A DNA stretch of 64,000 nt from Pseudomonas chlororaphis (GTDB taxonomy: Bacteria > Pseudomonadota > Gammaproteobacteria > Pseudomonadales > Pseudomonadaceae): positions 1,271,001 to 1,335,000 of the forward strand of contig CP011020.1 in NCBI GenBank assembly GCA_001023535.1, read 5' to 3'. This document shows positions 35,348-45,109 of this stretch, in pieces (positions within the stretch are counted from its first letter, which is position 1; every line of letters begins with the position of its first letter). Both the position numbers and the translations under genes were made by a program. Below the pieces are notes generated by a model, which saw nothing but the letters and a program-made list of their open reading frames with translations, was not told the origin of the DNA and ran no database searches.

Positions 35348-37993
35348 ATGCAAGACCTCGATCCCGTCGAAACCCAGGAATGGCTGGACGCCCTGGAATC
35401 GGTTCTCGACAAAGAAGGCGAAGACCGTGCTCATTATCTGATGACCCGTATGGGTGAACTCGCGACCCGCAGCGGCTCGCAACTGCCCTACGCCATCACC
35501 ACGCCGTACCGCAACACGATCCCCGTGACCCACGAAGCACGCATGCCTGGCGACCTGTTCATGGAACGCCGCATTCGCTCGCTGGTACGTTGGAACGCGT
35601 TGGCCATGGTCATGCGCACCAACCTGAAAGATTCTGACCTGGGCGGTCACATCTCCAGCTTCGCTTCCAGCGCGACGCTGTATGACATCGGCTTCAACTA
35701 TTTCTTCCAGGCCCCGACCGATGAACACGGCGGCGACCTGATCTACTTCCAGGGTCACGCATCGCCCGGCGTCTACGCCCGTGCGTTCATGGAAGGCCGT
35801 ATCTCCGAAGACCAGATGAACAACTTCCGCCAGGAAGTGGACGGCAACGGCCTGTCCTCGTACCCGCACCCTTGGCTGATGCCTGACTTCTGGCAGTTCC
35901 CGACCGTTTCCATGGGCCTGGGCCCGATCCAGGCGATCTACCAGGCACGTTTCATGAAGTACCTGGAAGCCCGTGGCTTCATCGAGCCGGGCAAGCAGAA
36001 AGTCTGGTGCTTCATGGGCGACGGCGAGTGCGACGAGCCGGAATCCCTGGGCGCGATCTCCCTGGCCGGCCGCGAGAAGCTGGACAACCTGATCTTCGTC
36101 ATCAACTGCAACCTGCAGCGCCTCGACGGCCCGGTTCGCGGCAACGGCAAGATCATCCAGGAACTCGAAGGCGTGTTCCGTGGTGCCCAGTGGAACGTCA
36201 ACAAAGTCATCTGGGGCCGTTTCTGGGACCCACTGCTGGCCAAGGACGTCGACGGCATCCTGCAACGCCGCATGGACGAAGTCATCGACGGCGAGTACCA
36301 GAACTACAAGGCCAAGGACGGCGCGTTCGTCCGTGAGCACTTCTTCAACACGCCTGAACTCAAGGCGATGGTTGCCGATCTGTCCGACGACGAGATCTGG
36401 AAACTCAACCGTGGCGGCCACGACCCGTACAAGGTCTACGCGGCGTACCACGAAGCGGTCAACCACAAAGAGCAGCCGACCGTCATCCTGGCCAAGACCA
36501 TCAAGGGTTATGGCACCGGCGCCGGCGAAGCGAAGAACACCGCGCACAACACCAAGAAGGTCGATGTCGATAGCCTGAAGCTGTTCCGCGACCGCTTCGA
36601 CATCCCGGTCAAGGACAGCGAGCTGGAAAACCTGCCGTTCTTCAAGCCTGAAGAAGGCAGCGCCGAAGCCCGTTACCTGGCCGAGCGCCGTGCCGCGCTG
36701 GGTGGTTTCGTGCCACAGCGTCGCGCCAAGAGCTTCAGCGTCCCGACCCCGCCACTGGACACCCTCAAGGCGATCCTGGACGGCTCGGGCGACCGTGAAA
36801 TCTCCACCACCATGGCCTTCGTGCGGATCCTCGCGCAACTGGTCAAGGACAAGGAAATCGGCTCGCGCATCGTCCCGATCATCCCGGACGAAGCCCGTAC
36901 CTTCGGTATGGAAGGCATGTTCCGCCAACTGGGCATCTACTCGTCCGTCGGCCAGCTCTACGAGCCAGTCGATAAAGACCAGGTGATGTTCTACCGCGAG
37001 GACAAGAAAGGCCAGATTCTCGAGGAAGGCATCAACGAAGCGGGCGCCATGAGCTCCTTCATTGCCGCCGGTACCTCGTACTCCAGCCACAACCAGCCGA
37101 TGCTGCCGTTCTACATCTTCTATTCGATGTTCGGCTTCCAGCGGATCGGCGACCTGGCCTGGGCCGCTGGCGACAGCCGCACCCGTGGCTTCCTGATCGG
37201 CGGCACCGCCGGCCGTACCACCCTCAACGGTGAAGGCCTGCAGCACGAAGACGGTCACAGCCACATGCTGGCCGGCACCATCCCGAACTGCCGCACCTAT
37301 GATCCAACCTACGGCTACGAGCTGGCGGTGATCATCCAGGACGGCATGAAGAAGATGACCGAAGAGCAACAGGACGTCTTCTACTACATCACCGTGATGA
37401 ACGAGTCCTACCAGCAGCCAGCCATGCCGGCCGGCGTGGAGGAAGGCATCGTCAAGGGCATGTACCTGCTCGAGGAAGACACCCGCGAAGCCGCGCACCA
37501 CGTCCAGCTGATGGGCTCCGGCACCATCCTGCGCGAAGTGCGTGAGGCGGCGAAGATCCTGCGCGAGGAATTCAACATCGGTGCCGATGTCTGGAGCGTC
37601 ACCAGCTTCAACGAACTGCGTCGCGACGGCCTGGCCGTGGAGCGCAGCAATCGTCTGCACCCTGGCCAGAAGCCTAAGCTGAGCTATGTCGAAGAGTGCC
37701 TGAGCGGCCGTAAGGGTCCGGTCATTGCCTCTACCGACTACATGAAGCTGTTCGCCGAGCAGATCCGCCAGTGGGTTCCTTCCAAGGAGTTCAAAGTGCT
37801 GGGCACCGACGGTTTCGGCCGTAGCGACAGCCGCAAGAAGCTGCGTCACTTCTTCGAAGTCGACCGTAAGTTCGTTGTGTTGGCAGCCCTGGAAGCCCTG
37901 GCTGACCGCGGCGATATCGAACCGAAAGTGGTGGCCGAAGCCATCGCCAAGTTCGGCATCGATCCAGAAAAACGCAACCCACTGGACTGCTGA
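35348..37993 (+). CDS. aceE: Pyruvate dehydrogenase E1 component (homodimeric)
   Basis: AceE decarboxylates pyruvate with thiamine diphosphate and passes the acetyl group to lipoyl-E2, feeding the TCA cycle. It is 881 aa, the usual size for the gamma-proteobacterial homodimeric E1. The ThDP/Mg motif is GDGECDEPESLGA (starting at 224) and ends in NCNLQRLDGP. GGAGC precedes the ATG at 35348. aceF follows after 11 nt. The upstream 382-nt interval (34966-35347) holds repeated GTAGT/ACTAC dyads, so transcription is probably tuned to pyruvate or a related metabolite. Confidence 0.97.
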   Translation: MQDLDPVETQEWLDALESVLDKEGEDRAHYLMTRMGELATRSGSQLPYAITTPYRNTIPVTHEARMPGDLFMERRIRSLVRWNALAMVMRTNLKDSDLGGHISSFASSATLYDIGFNYFFQAPTDEHGGDLIYFQGHASPGVYARAFMEGRISEDQMNNFRQEVDGNGLSSYPHPWLMPDFWQFPTVSMGLGPIQAIYQARFMKYLEARGFIEPGKQKVWCFMGDGECDEPESLGAISLAGREKLDNLIFVINCNLQRLDGPVRGNGKIIQELEGVFRGAQWNVNKVIWGRFWDPLLAKDVDGILQRRMDEVIDGEYQNYKAKDGAFVREHFFNTPELKAMVADLSDDEIWKLNRGGHDPYKVYAAYHEAVNHKEQPTVILAKTIKGYGTGAGEAKNTAHNTKKVDVDSLKLFRDRFDIPVKDSELENLPFFKPEEGSAEARYLAERRAALGGFVPQRRAKSFSVPTPPLDTLKAILDGSGDREISTTMAFVRILAQLVKDKEIGSRIVPIIPDEARTFGMEGMFRQLGIYSSVGQLYEPVDKDQVMFYREDKKGQILEEGINEAGAMSSFIAAGTSYSSHNQPMLPFYIFYSMFGFQRIGDLAWAAGDSRTRGFLIGGTAGRTTLNGEGLQHEDGHSHMLAGTIPNCRTYDPTYGYELAVIIQDGMKKMTEEQQDVFYYITVMNESYQQPAMPAGVEEGIVKGMYLLEEDTREAAHHVQLMGSGTILREVREAAKILREEFNIGADVWSVTSFNELRRDGLAVERSNRLHPGQKPKLSYVEECLSGRKGPVIASTDYMKLFAEQIRQWVPSKEFKVLGTDGFGRSDSRKKLRHFFEVDRKFVVLAALEALADRGDIEPKVVAEAIAKFGIDPEKRNPLDC

Positions 37994-38004
37994 GGAGAAT
38001 TTTC

Positions 38005-39648
38005 GTGAGCGAACTCATTCGCGTACCTGACATCGGCAGCGGTGAAGGTGAAGTAATCGAACTGTTTGTGAAGGTCGGCGACCGTATCGAAGCCGACCAG
38101 AGCATCCTGACGCTCGAGTCGGACAAGGCCAGCATGGAAGTGCCTGCGCCGAAGGCCGGCGTCATCAAGAGCCTGAAAGTGAAGCTGGGCGATCGCCTGA
38201 AAGAAGGCGACGAACTGCTGGAGCTGGAAGTCGAGGGCGCCGCCGCGGCGCCTGAAGCGGCCGCGCCGGCAGCGGCCCCGGCCGCCGCTGAAAAGCCTGC
38301 TGCCGCACCGGCTGCCGAAGCAGCCCCAGCACCGGCGGCCGCACCAGCCGAAGCGTCTGTCCAGGACATCCATGTCCCGGACATCGGTTCGTCGGGCAAG
38401 GCCAAGATCATCGAAGTCCTGGTCAAGGTCGGCGACACCGTCGAAGCCGACCAGTCGCTGATCACCCTGGAATCCGACAAAGCCAGCATGGAAATCCCAT
38501 CGCCCGCCGCCGGTGTGGTGGAGAGCGTCGAGATCAAGCTGGAAGACGAAGTCGGAACCGGTGACCTGATCCTGAAGCTGAAAGTGGCCGGCGCTGCTGC
38601 TCCTGCCGCGCCAGCACCTGCTCAAGCCGCCGCGCCGGCTGCCAAGGCCGAAGCCGCTCCCGCTGCCGCCCCTGCCGCTAAGGCCGAGGCTGCGCCAGCA
38701 CCGGCCCCTGCCGCGACCCCTGCGCCAAGCGGTGCCAAGGTTCACGCAGGCCCTGCAGTGCGACAACTGGCCCGTGAGTTCGGCGTCGAGCTGTCGGCTG
38801 TCAGCCCAAGCGGCCCACACGGCCGCGTGCTGAAAGAAGACGTGCAGGTGTACGTCAAGGCCATGATGCAGAAGGCCAAGAACGCACCGGCCGAAGGCGC
38901 CTCGGGTGGCGCGGGCATTCCGCCGATCCCGGCGGTGGATTTCAGCCGCTTCGGCGAAACCGAAGAAGTAGCCATGACCCGCCTGATGCAGATCGGCGCG
39001 TCGAGCCTGCACCGCAGCTGGCTGAACATTCCGCACGTGACCCAGTTCGACCAGGCCGACATCACCGAGCTGGAAGCTTTCCGCGTGGCGCAGAAAGCCG
39101 TGGCGGAAAAGGCCGGCGTGAAGCTGACCGTGCTGCCCCTGTTGCTCAAGGCTTGCGCGCACCTGCTCAAGGAACTGCCGGACTTCAACAGTTCGCTGGC
39201 TCCAAGCGGCAAGGCTGTGATCCGCAAGAAGTACGTGCACATCGGCTTCGCCGTCGACACCCCGGAAGGCCTGCTGGTACCGGTCATCCGCAACGTCGAC
39301 CAGAAGAGCCTGCTGCAACTGGCTGGCGAAGCCGCTGCCCTGGCCGAAAAAGCCCGAAACAAGAAGCTCACCGCCGACGACATGCAGGGCGCCTGCTTCA
39401 CGATCTCCAGCCTCGGCCATATTGGCGGCACCGGCTTCACGCCGATCGTCAACGCGCCGGAAGTGGCGATCCTGGGTGTTTCCAAGGCCACCATCCAGCC
39501 GGTCTGGGACGGCAAGGCCTTCCAGCCGAAGCTGATGCTGCCGCTGTCGCTGTCCTACGATCACCGCGTGATCAACGGTGCCGCTGCTGCACGCTTCACC
39601 AAGCGTCTGAGCGATCTGTTGGGCGACATTCGTACCATCCTGCTGTAA
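38005..39648 (+). CDS. aceF: Dihydrolipoamide acetyltransferase, E2 of pyruvate dehydrogenase
   Basis: AceF forms the core of the pyruvate dehydrogenase complex and carries acetyl groups on swinging lipoyl arms. It is 547 aa with two lipoyl domains (modified lysines Lys41 and Lys159 in ESDKASM), Ala/Pro-rich linkers, a peripheral-subunit-binding domain at about 245-285 and a catalytic domain from about 320. The active site reads YDHRVING with His520; the fourth position after His is Asn rather than the Asp of E. coli. The start codon is GTG, preceded by GAGGAGA. Two lipoyl domains rather than the three of E. coli is usual for pseudomonads. Two hairpins end the operon. Confidence 0.96.
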   Translation: MSELIRVPDIGSGEGEVIELFVKVGDRIEADQSILTLESDKASMEVPAPKAGVIKSLKVKLGDRLKEGDELLELEVEGAAAAPEAAAPAAAPAAAEKPAAAPAAEAAPAPAAAPAEASVQDIHVPDIGSSGKAKIIEVLVKVGDTVEADQSLITLESDKASMEIPSPAAGVVESVEIKLEDEVGTGDLILKLKVAGAAAPAAPAPAQAAAPAAKAEAAPAAAPAAKAEAAPAPAPAATPAPSGAKVHAGPAVRQLAREFGVELSAVSPSGPHGRVLKEDVQVYVKAMMQKAKNAPAEGASGGAGIPPIPAVDFSRFGETEEVAMTRLMQIGASSLHRSWLNIPHVTQFDQADITELEAFRVAQKAVAEKAGVKLTVLPLLLKACAHLLKELPDFNSSLAPSGKAVIRKKYVHIGFAVDTPEGLLVPVIRNVDQKSLLQLAGEAAALAEKARNKKLTADDMQGACFTISSLGHIGGTGFTPIVNAPEVAILGVSKATIQPVWDGKAFQPKLMLPLSLSYDHRVINGAAAARFTKRLSDLLGDIRTILL

Positions 39649-39651
39649 CGC

Positions 39652-39683
39652 CGAGTGGCCCTTCCCCAGGGAAGGGCCACTCG
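39652..39683 (+). terminator. Strong hairpin after aceF
   Basis: GAGTGGCCCTTCC and GGAAGGGCCACTC form a perfect 13-bp stem starting 5 nt after the aceF stop. No T-run follows, so it may protect the mRNA 3' end or assist the terminator 37 nt downstream. Confidence 0.6.
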
Positions 39684-39719
39684 CACCGCTGTTTTCCGAG
39701 CGCCACGCTCGTACCTCAA

Positions 39720-39746
39720 CCCCGTCCATTTGACGGGGCTTTTTTT
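39720..39746 (+). terminator. Rho-independent terminator of aceEF
   Basis: CCCCGTC-CATTT-GACGGGG is followed by C and a run of seven T residues, a textbook intrinsic terminator. The rest of the 304-nt gap before the PhoD-like gene (39747-39952) shows nothing else I can name. Confidence 0.9.
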
Positions 39747-39952
39747 GCCTGGCCGTCAGGGCTGAAGCGCCACGCCGTACACCGGCAAACTTTCCTACCC
39801 TTCCCCGCCTGACTGACTACGCCCTCTGTTAGTCATTGCCCACATCCTGCGTCCCCTCGCCTGTCGATATTTGTCCCGCCTCGCGCCTTAGCATCGGCAC
39901 AGCGCGACACCCTTGCGCTCGTACCCTCCTTAACTGAAACGCTGCATTTCGA

Positions 39953-41356
39953 ATGGATTCGAATATGTTCATACCCACCGTCGGCCCGATCGTTGGCCAC
40001 ACCACGACGGATCACGCGCGGATATTCTTGCGCGGCGATCATGACAACAGCCTGGTATTCGCCGGTGTTCGCTACCGGCGCCTGGGCGACGCCCACTGGT
40101 CGAAGGGCCATTTCGTCCAGTTGAAGGCCTACCGCGACATGTCCGATGTCATCGTGCTCGATGGCCTTGAGCCCGGTACGGCCTATGAATACCAGGCAGG
40201 CTGGTTCAGCCCGCTAAGCCCGACCCACACCATAGGGACCGTTGAGGAACTGCCGCTGCAATGGCCCAGGAACACCTATCGCCTGCGCACGCCAACCAAC
40301 GAGCCCGGCCTGCCGCGCGCCTATATCGTCGGCTCCTGCCGCTACCTGCGGATCACCGCCGGCGTGCCTTCGCGGCCCGCGCTCGGGGACCGCACCTTTG
40401 CCGGCATCAACCGCGTCGTGGCCCAGGCCGACCCGCCGATCAGCGCGGTCCTGATGACCGGGGACCAGGTCTACCTCGACGACCTGAACGTGGTGGCCCC
40501 TGACCGGACCTACAAGGACATTCTCTTCAAGTACCGCACGGCATTCTCCCAGCCGCACATCCGGCGACTGATGGCGCAGGTGCCCACCTACATGATCCTC
40601 GACGACCACGAAATCGAAGACAACTGGCCCGCCAACAGGTCCGGCAACGACGAGGTGCTCTATGCCAACGCCATGAGTGCGTACGCGCTTTACCAGGCCA
40701 GCCATGGCCCGGCCCATGAACGCTTGGCCAACGGCACGCTGGATAAGTCGCTCAAACGCTACTGGTACCGGTTTGCCCACGGCGACGTCGGATGGTTCGT
40801 CACCGACAGCCGTACCCAACGCAACCTGTCGGCAGATGACCGCCGCCTCCTGGATGAAGAGCAGGAGCAGGCCCTGCTCCAATGGCTCGTTGGCAGCCCC
40901 GCCCGGGTCAAGTTCGTGGTGACCAGCGTGCTGTTCTACCCCGACAGCAAGCGCAATGATGGAGATGCCTGGCAGGCCTTCCCGCAACAGCGCCTGCGGC
41001 TGCTGGAAACCCTGCGCAAGCATCGGGTCAGGAACGTGATCTTCATCTCGGGCGATGTCCATGGCGCCATGACCAGCCGCCTGCGACACAGCGAGGATCC
41101 TGATTTCGAAGTCAACACCCTGGTGGCCTCGCCGTTCTGCAACAGCAAGCTGCTGCCTTATGCCAAGGCCACGGATTTTATCTTCGACCAGCCCATGGCC
41201 CGCACGGGCGACGGAGAATATCGCTACGAACTGACCAGCAAAGTCCTCAGCCAGGATAACTTCGCACGCCTGAACATCACGGCCCAGAGCGTCCAGGCCA
41301 CGTTCCACGACCGTGACGGCAACCCGGTGCAGACCGTCGATATTCCCTTGCGGTGA
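39953..41356 (+). CDS. PhoD-like metallophosphatase (alkaline phosphatase D family)
   Basis: A 467-aa protein with an N-terminal beta domain (about 1-95, GPIVGHTTTDHARIFLRG) and a calcineurin-like metallophosphatase domain. Metal-binding motifs are visible as MTGDQVYLDD, MILDDHEIEDNW and FISGDVHGAMTS. PhoD enzymes are usually Tat-exported phosphodiesterases; this one has no signal peptide or twin-arginine motif and ends without a lipobox, so it is probably cytoplasmic. It stands alone between aceEF and dipA. Two ATGs (39953 and 39965) are possible starts. The substrate is unknown. Confidence 0.87.
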   Translation: MDSNMFIPTVGPIVGHTTTDHARIFLRGDHDNSLVFAGVRYRRLGDAHWSKGHFVQLKAYRDMSDVIVLDGLEPGTAYEYQAGWFSPLSPTHTIGTVEELPLQWPRNTYRLRTPTNEPGLPRAYIVGSCRYLRITAGVPSRPALGDRTFAGINRVVAQADPPISAVLMTGDQVYLDDLNVVAPDRTYKDILFKYRTAFSQPHIRRLMAQVPTYMILDDHEIEDNWPANRSGNDEVLYANAMSAYALYQASHGPAHERLANGTLDKSLKRYWYRFAHGDVGWFVTDSRTQRNLSADDRRLLDEEQEQALLQWLVGSPARVKFVVTSVLFYPDSKRNDGDAWQAFPQQRLRLLETLRKHRVRNVIFISGDVHGAMTSRLRHSEDPDFEVNTLVASPFCNSKLLPYAKATDFIFDQPMARTGDGEYRYELTSKVLSQDNFARLNITAQSVQATFHDRDGNPVQTVDIPLR

Positions 41357-41550
41357 CGGACGGCATCACCTGGCGTGCCCTCTGATCGGCTGGCGACTGG
41401 AGAAATCCCTTCGTCGGCCGATAAAAGGTTTATAGCACTTGGCCTTCATGTCTCTTGTCAGCCAGTGCCGCAATGATGCAACCTTGCGGCAGTCCGTAAG
41501 AACGAGGGCGTCAGCCCGGCGCGATCAGCATTTTCGAAGCGAGTTTCCCC

Positions 41551-44244
41551 ATGAAAAGCCAACCCGATGCCGCCAGCCGTATGGCGGCCGAGGTAGTGAC
41601 GCAGTTACCGGTGCCCTCGCGGCTCGGTATGCTGCGTTTCGAACGGCTGAATGAAGCGAGCTGGGCGCTGCTGTTCCTCGATCCCAATTGCGAGCGCTAC
41701 TTCGGCCTGCCGGCGGTGGAGCTCTGTTCGCTGGTCAGCGCGCCCTACGCCAGCCTGATGGAACCCGAAGCGCGCTACCAGTTGCATGACACCATCCAGG
41801 AACAACTGGCTCAAGACTCGCATTACCAGATCCGCTATACGCTGCACACCGCCAAGGGCCCGATGAACCTGCTGGAAACGGGCGAAGCCTATAAGCAGCA
41901 CAATCGTCAGTTGTTGCGCGGCTACCTGCTGGTGGTGGACAGCCTGCTGCAAGACGAGCCGTCCCTGCCGGCCGTCGACCTGGAAACCCAGAACTCGCGC
42001 CTGCAGATTGCCTTGGAGTTGAACCAGCGCGCCCAGCAGGAGCAACTCCAGCACCTGGACCGGGTACGCGCCCAGCAGGACCTGATCCTGCTGCTGACCC
42101 GACAACGCTACAGCGCTAACAACTCCCTGCTCGAAGCCGCCGAACTCATCACCCGCAGTGCCTGTGACATCTATCAGATCGACAGCGCCAGCCTCTGGAA
42201 CCTTGAAGACGGCAAGCTGGTGCCGATCACCGCCTTCAACCGAGCCTCCCAAGCGCACTTCCTGCCAGCGGCCATCGACGCCAGCGACTACCCCAACTAC
42301 ATGGAAGCGCTGCAATCGTGTCGTGCCATCGATGCCCACAACGCCATGCGCGACCCGCGCACCCGGGAACTGGCGGAGAACCTGCGCGCCCGCGACGTCA
42401 ACGCCATCCTCGACGCCAGCGTGCGCATCGACGGCCAGGTGGTGGGCGTGCTGTGCCTGGAACAGGTCGGCGTCACCCGCGCCTGGCAGTCCGACGAAAT
42501 CGCCTTTGCCGGTGAGCTGGCGGACCAGTTCGCCCAGGTGATCAACAACCACAACCGACGCACCGCCACCAGCGCCCTGCACCTGTTCCAGCGCGCCGTG
42601 GAACAGAGCGCCAACGCCTTCCTGCTGGTCAATTGCGACGGCGTGGTGGAATACGTCAACCCGAGCTTCACGGCGATCACCCAGTACTCCACCGAGGAAG
42701 TCCACGGCCAGCGCCTGTCCGAGCTGCCGGCCCTGGAGAATCTCAGCGAGCTGCTGTTCGACGCACCGTCCGCCCTGGCCCAGAGCAACAGCTGGCAAGG
42801 CGAGTTCAAGAGCCGGCGCAAGAACCTGGAACCCTACTGGGGCCAGCTGTCGATTTCCAAGGTCTATGGCGACAATCGCGAACTGACCCATTACATCGGC
42901 ATCTACGAAGACATTACCCAGACCAAGCTGGCCCAGCAGCGTATCGAGCGCCTGGCCTACACTGACAACCTGACCAACCTGGGCAACCGTCCGGCGTTCA
43001 TCCGCAACCTCGATGAACGCTTCGCCCGGGACAGCGATTCGCCCATCAGCCTGCTGCTGGTGGACATCGACAACTTCAAGCGCATCAACGACAGCCTCGG
43101 CCACCAGACCGGCGACAAGCTGCTGATCAGCCTGGCCCGGCGCTTGCGCAACAGCCTGAGCCCCAGCGGCAGCCTGGCGCGGTTCGCCAGTAACGAGTTC
43201 GCCGTGCTGCTGGACGACACGGACCTGGAAGCCGGCCAGCAGGTCGCCAGCCAGTTGCTGATGACCCTCGACAAACCGATGTTCGTCGACAACCAGTTGA
43301 TCAGCGTGACCGGCTCCGTGGGCCTGGCCTGCGCACCGTTGCACGGTCGCGATCCCCAGACCCTGATGCGCAACGCCGGGCTCGCCCTGCACAAGGCCAA
43401 GGCCAACGGCAAGCATCAGGTGCAGATCTTCACCGAGGCCTTGAACGCCGAGGCCAGCTACAAGCTGTTCGTGGAAAACAACCTGCGCCGGGCCCTGACC
43501 CAGAACGAACTGGACGTGTTCTACCAGCCCAAGCTATGCCTGCGCAGCGGTCGACTGCTGGGCATGGAAGCGCTGCTGCGTTGGAACCATCCCGAAAAGG
43601 GCATGATCCGTCCCGACCAGTTCATCAGCGTGGCCGAAGAAACCGGCCTGATCATCCCCATCGGCAAGTGGATCGCCCGCCAGGCCTGCCGCATGAGCAA
43701 GCAACTGACCGCCGCCGGCCTGGGCAACCTGCAAGTGGCGATCAACCTGTCGCCCAAGCAGTTCTCCGACCCGGACCTGGTCGCCTCCATCGCCAGCATC
43801 CTCAAGGAGGAGCAACTGCCCGCCCGGCTGCTGGAACTGGAGTTGACCGAGGGCCTGCTGCTGGAAGCCACCGAAGACACCCACCTGCAGCTCGACCAGC
43901 TCAAGCGCCTGGGCCTGACCCTGGCGATGGACGATTTCGGCACCGGTTATTCGTCCCTGAGTTACCTGAAGAAATTCCCGATCGACATCATCAAGATCGA
44001 TCGCAGCTTCATCCATGAGATCCCGGACAACCAGGACGACATGGAAATCACCTCGGCGGTGATCGCCATGGCCCACAACCTCAAGCTCAAGGTCGTGGCC
44101 GAAGGCATCGAGACCGCCCAGCAACTGGCCTTCCTGCGGCGCCACCGATGCGACGTCGGCCAGGGCTACCTGTTCGACCGGCCGATCCCCGGCGCCGAGC
44201 TGATCGAGAAGCTCAAGCGCTACCCGCGCGGACCAATTGACTGA
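41551..44244 (+). CDS. dipA: Cyclic-di-GMP phosphodiesterase with PAS, GAF, degenerate GGDEF and EAL (DipA)
   Basis: An 897-aa soluble signalling protein. Order: PAS-like (about 25-135), coiled linker, GAF-like (about 175-330), PAS (about 345-465), GGDEF domain (about 470-630) and EAL domain (about 645-890). The GGDEF signature is ASNEF (546-550), so cyclase activity should be lost, while the EAL domain keeps EALLRW (673-678) and DDFGTGYSS (794-802), predicting c-di-GMP hydrolysis. In PAO1 the gene before msrA at this locus is dipA, needed for biofilm dispersion. The GGDEF domain may bind GTP to regulate the EAL domain, as in related proteins. Confidence 0.9.
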   Translation: MKSQPDAASRMAAEVVTQLPVPSRLGMLRFERLNEASWALLFLDPNCERYFGLPAVELCSLVSAPYASLMEPEARYQLHDTIQEQLAQDSHYQIRYTLHTAKGPMNLLETGEAYKQHNRQLLRGYLLVVDSLLQDEPSLPAVDLETQNSRLQIALELNQRAQQEQLQHLDRVRAQQDLILLLTRQRYSANNSLLEAAELITRSACDIYQIDSASLWNLEDGKLVPITAFNRASQAHFLPAAIDASDYPNYMEALQSCRAIDAHNAMRDPRTRELAENLRARDVNAILDASVRIDGQVVGVLCLEQVGVTRAWQSDEIAFAGELADQFAQVINNHNRRTATSALHLFQRAVEQSANAFLLVNCDGVVEYVNPSFTAITQYSTEEVHGQRLSELPALENLSELLFDAPSALAQSNSWQGEFKSRRKNLEPYWGQLSISKVYGDNRELTHYIGIYEDITQTKLAQQRIERLAYTDNLTNLGNRPAFIRNLDERFARDSDSPISLLLVDIDNFKRINDSLGHQTGDKLLISLARRLRNSLSPSGSLARFASNEFAVLLDDTDLEAGQQVASQLLMTLDKPMFVDNQLISVTGSVGLACAPLHGRDPQTLMRNAGLALHKAKANGKHQVQIFTEALNAEASYKLFVENNLRRALTQNELDVFYQPKLCLRSGRLLGMEALLRWNHPEKGMIRPDQFISVAEETGLIIPIGKWIARQACRMSKQLTAAGLGNLQVAINLSPKQFSDPDLVASIASILKEEQLPARLLELELTEGLLLEATEDTHLQLDQLKRLGLTLAMDDFGTGYSSLSYLKKFPIDIIKIDRSFIHEIPDNQDDMEITSAVIAMAHNLKLKVVAEGIETAQQLAFLRRHRCDVGQGYLFDRPIPGAELIEKLKRYPRGPID

Positions 44245-44319
44245 CAGCGATGTAACACTCGGGCACACTGACAGTCTTATTGCGTGAACTCGCTCAACTC
44301 AATCTGACTGAGAGGACTG

Positions 44320-44985
44320 ATGATGGTCTTGCGCTCGGAAATCCTGGTGAACAAAAACGTGCTCCCTACTCAAGAACAAGCCCTGCCCGGCCGCGAAACC
44401 CCGATCAAGGTGCCGGACGAGCACTTCGTCAACGGCAACCCGCTGCTCGGCCCATTCCCAGGCAACGTCGAATTCGCCATCTTCGGCCTGGGTTGCTTCT
44501 GGGGTGCGGAACGCCGCTTCTGGCAACGCGAAGGCGTCTACAGCACGTCGGTGGGCTACGCCGGCGGCTTTACCCCCAACCCGACTTACGAAGAAGTCTG
44601 CTCCGGCCTGACCGGCCACAGCGAAGTGGTGCTGGTGGTCTACGAGCCGGAGAAGGTCAGCTACGAAGCCCTGCTGGCGATGTTCTGGGAACTGCACAAC
44701 CCGACCCAGGGCATGCGCCAGGGCAACGACATCGGCACCCAGTACCGCTCGGTGATCTACTGCACCACGCCCGAGCAACTGGAAGCCGCGAAGAAGAGCA
44801 AGCAAGTGTTCCAGGCAGAGCTGGCCAAGGCTGGCCTGGGGGACATCACCACCGAGATCGACGAGGCGCCGACGTTCTACTACGCCGAGGCGTATCACCA
44901 GCAATACCTGGCGAAGAACCCCGAGGGCTACTGCGGGATTGGCGGCACAGGCGTCTGCATGCCGCCGAGCCTCGCGGGTAACTGA
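44320..44985 (+). CDS. msrA: Peptide-methionine (S)-S-oxide reductase
   Basis: MsrA repairs oxidised methionine. The product is 221 aa with the catalytic [13 protein letters not shown] motif, [18 protein letters not shown] and the resolving-cysteine region [14 protein letters not shown] at the C-terminus. GAGAGG precedes two adjacent ATGs. It follows dipA by 75 nt on the same strand. An imperfectly spaced hairpin lies downstream. Confidence 0.96.
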   Translation: MMVLRSEILVNKNVLPTQEQALPGRETPIKVPDEHFVNGNPLLGPFPGNVEFAIFGLGCFWGAERRFWQREGVYSTSVGYAGGFTPNPTYEEVCSGLTGHSEVVLVVYEPEKVSYEALLAMFWELHNPTQGMRQGNDIGTQYRSVIYCTTPEQLEAAKKSKQVFQAELAKAGLGDITTEIDEAPTFYYAEAYHQQYLAKNPEGYCGIGGTGVCMPPSLAGN

Positions 44986-44997
44986 GCCCCAGCCCGA

Positions 44998-45038
44998 TGC
45001 AAGGGAAGAAGGTGTCCGGTCATCGCCCTTCCCTTGCA
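44998..45038 (+). terminator. Long-loop hairpin after msrA, possible terminator
   Basis: TGCAAGGGAAG and CTTCCCTTGCA form an 11-bp perfect stem with a 19-nt loop, 13 nt after the msrA stop. It has no T-run, so function is uncertain. Confidence 0.35.
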
Positions 45039-45077
45039 CTTGACCGCAAACTTGATCTACAGACTGCATATTGCTAC

Positions 45078-45098
45078 TTTTGGCTCTACAGACCAAAA
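45078..45098. promoter_or_regulatory. TTTTGG/CCAAAA inverted repeat, possible toxin-antitoxin operator
   Basis: TTTTGG (45078-45083) and CCAAAA (45093-45098) flank 9 bp immediately upstream of the antitoxin ribosome-binding site. Antitoxins of this type usually repress their own operon by binding such a repeat. Confidence 0.4.
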
Positions 45099-45109
45099 AG
45101 GTAATCGTC

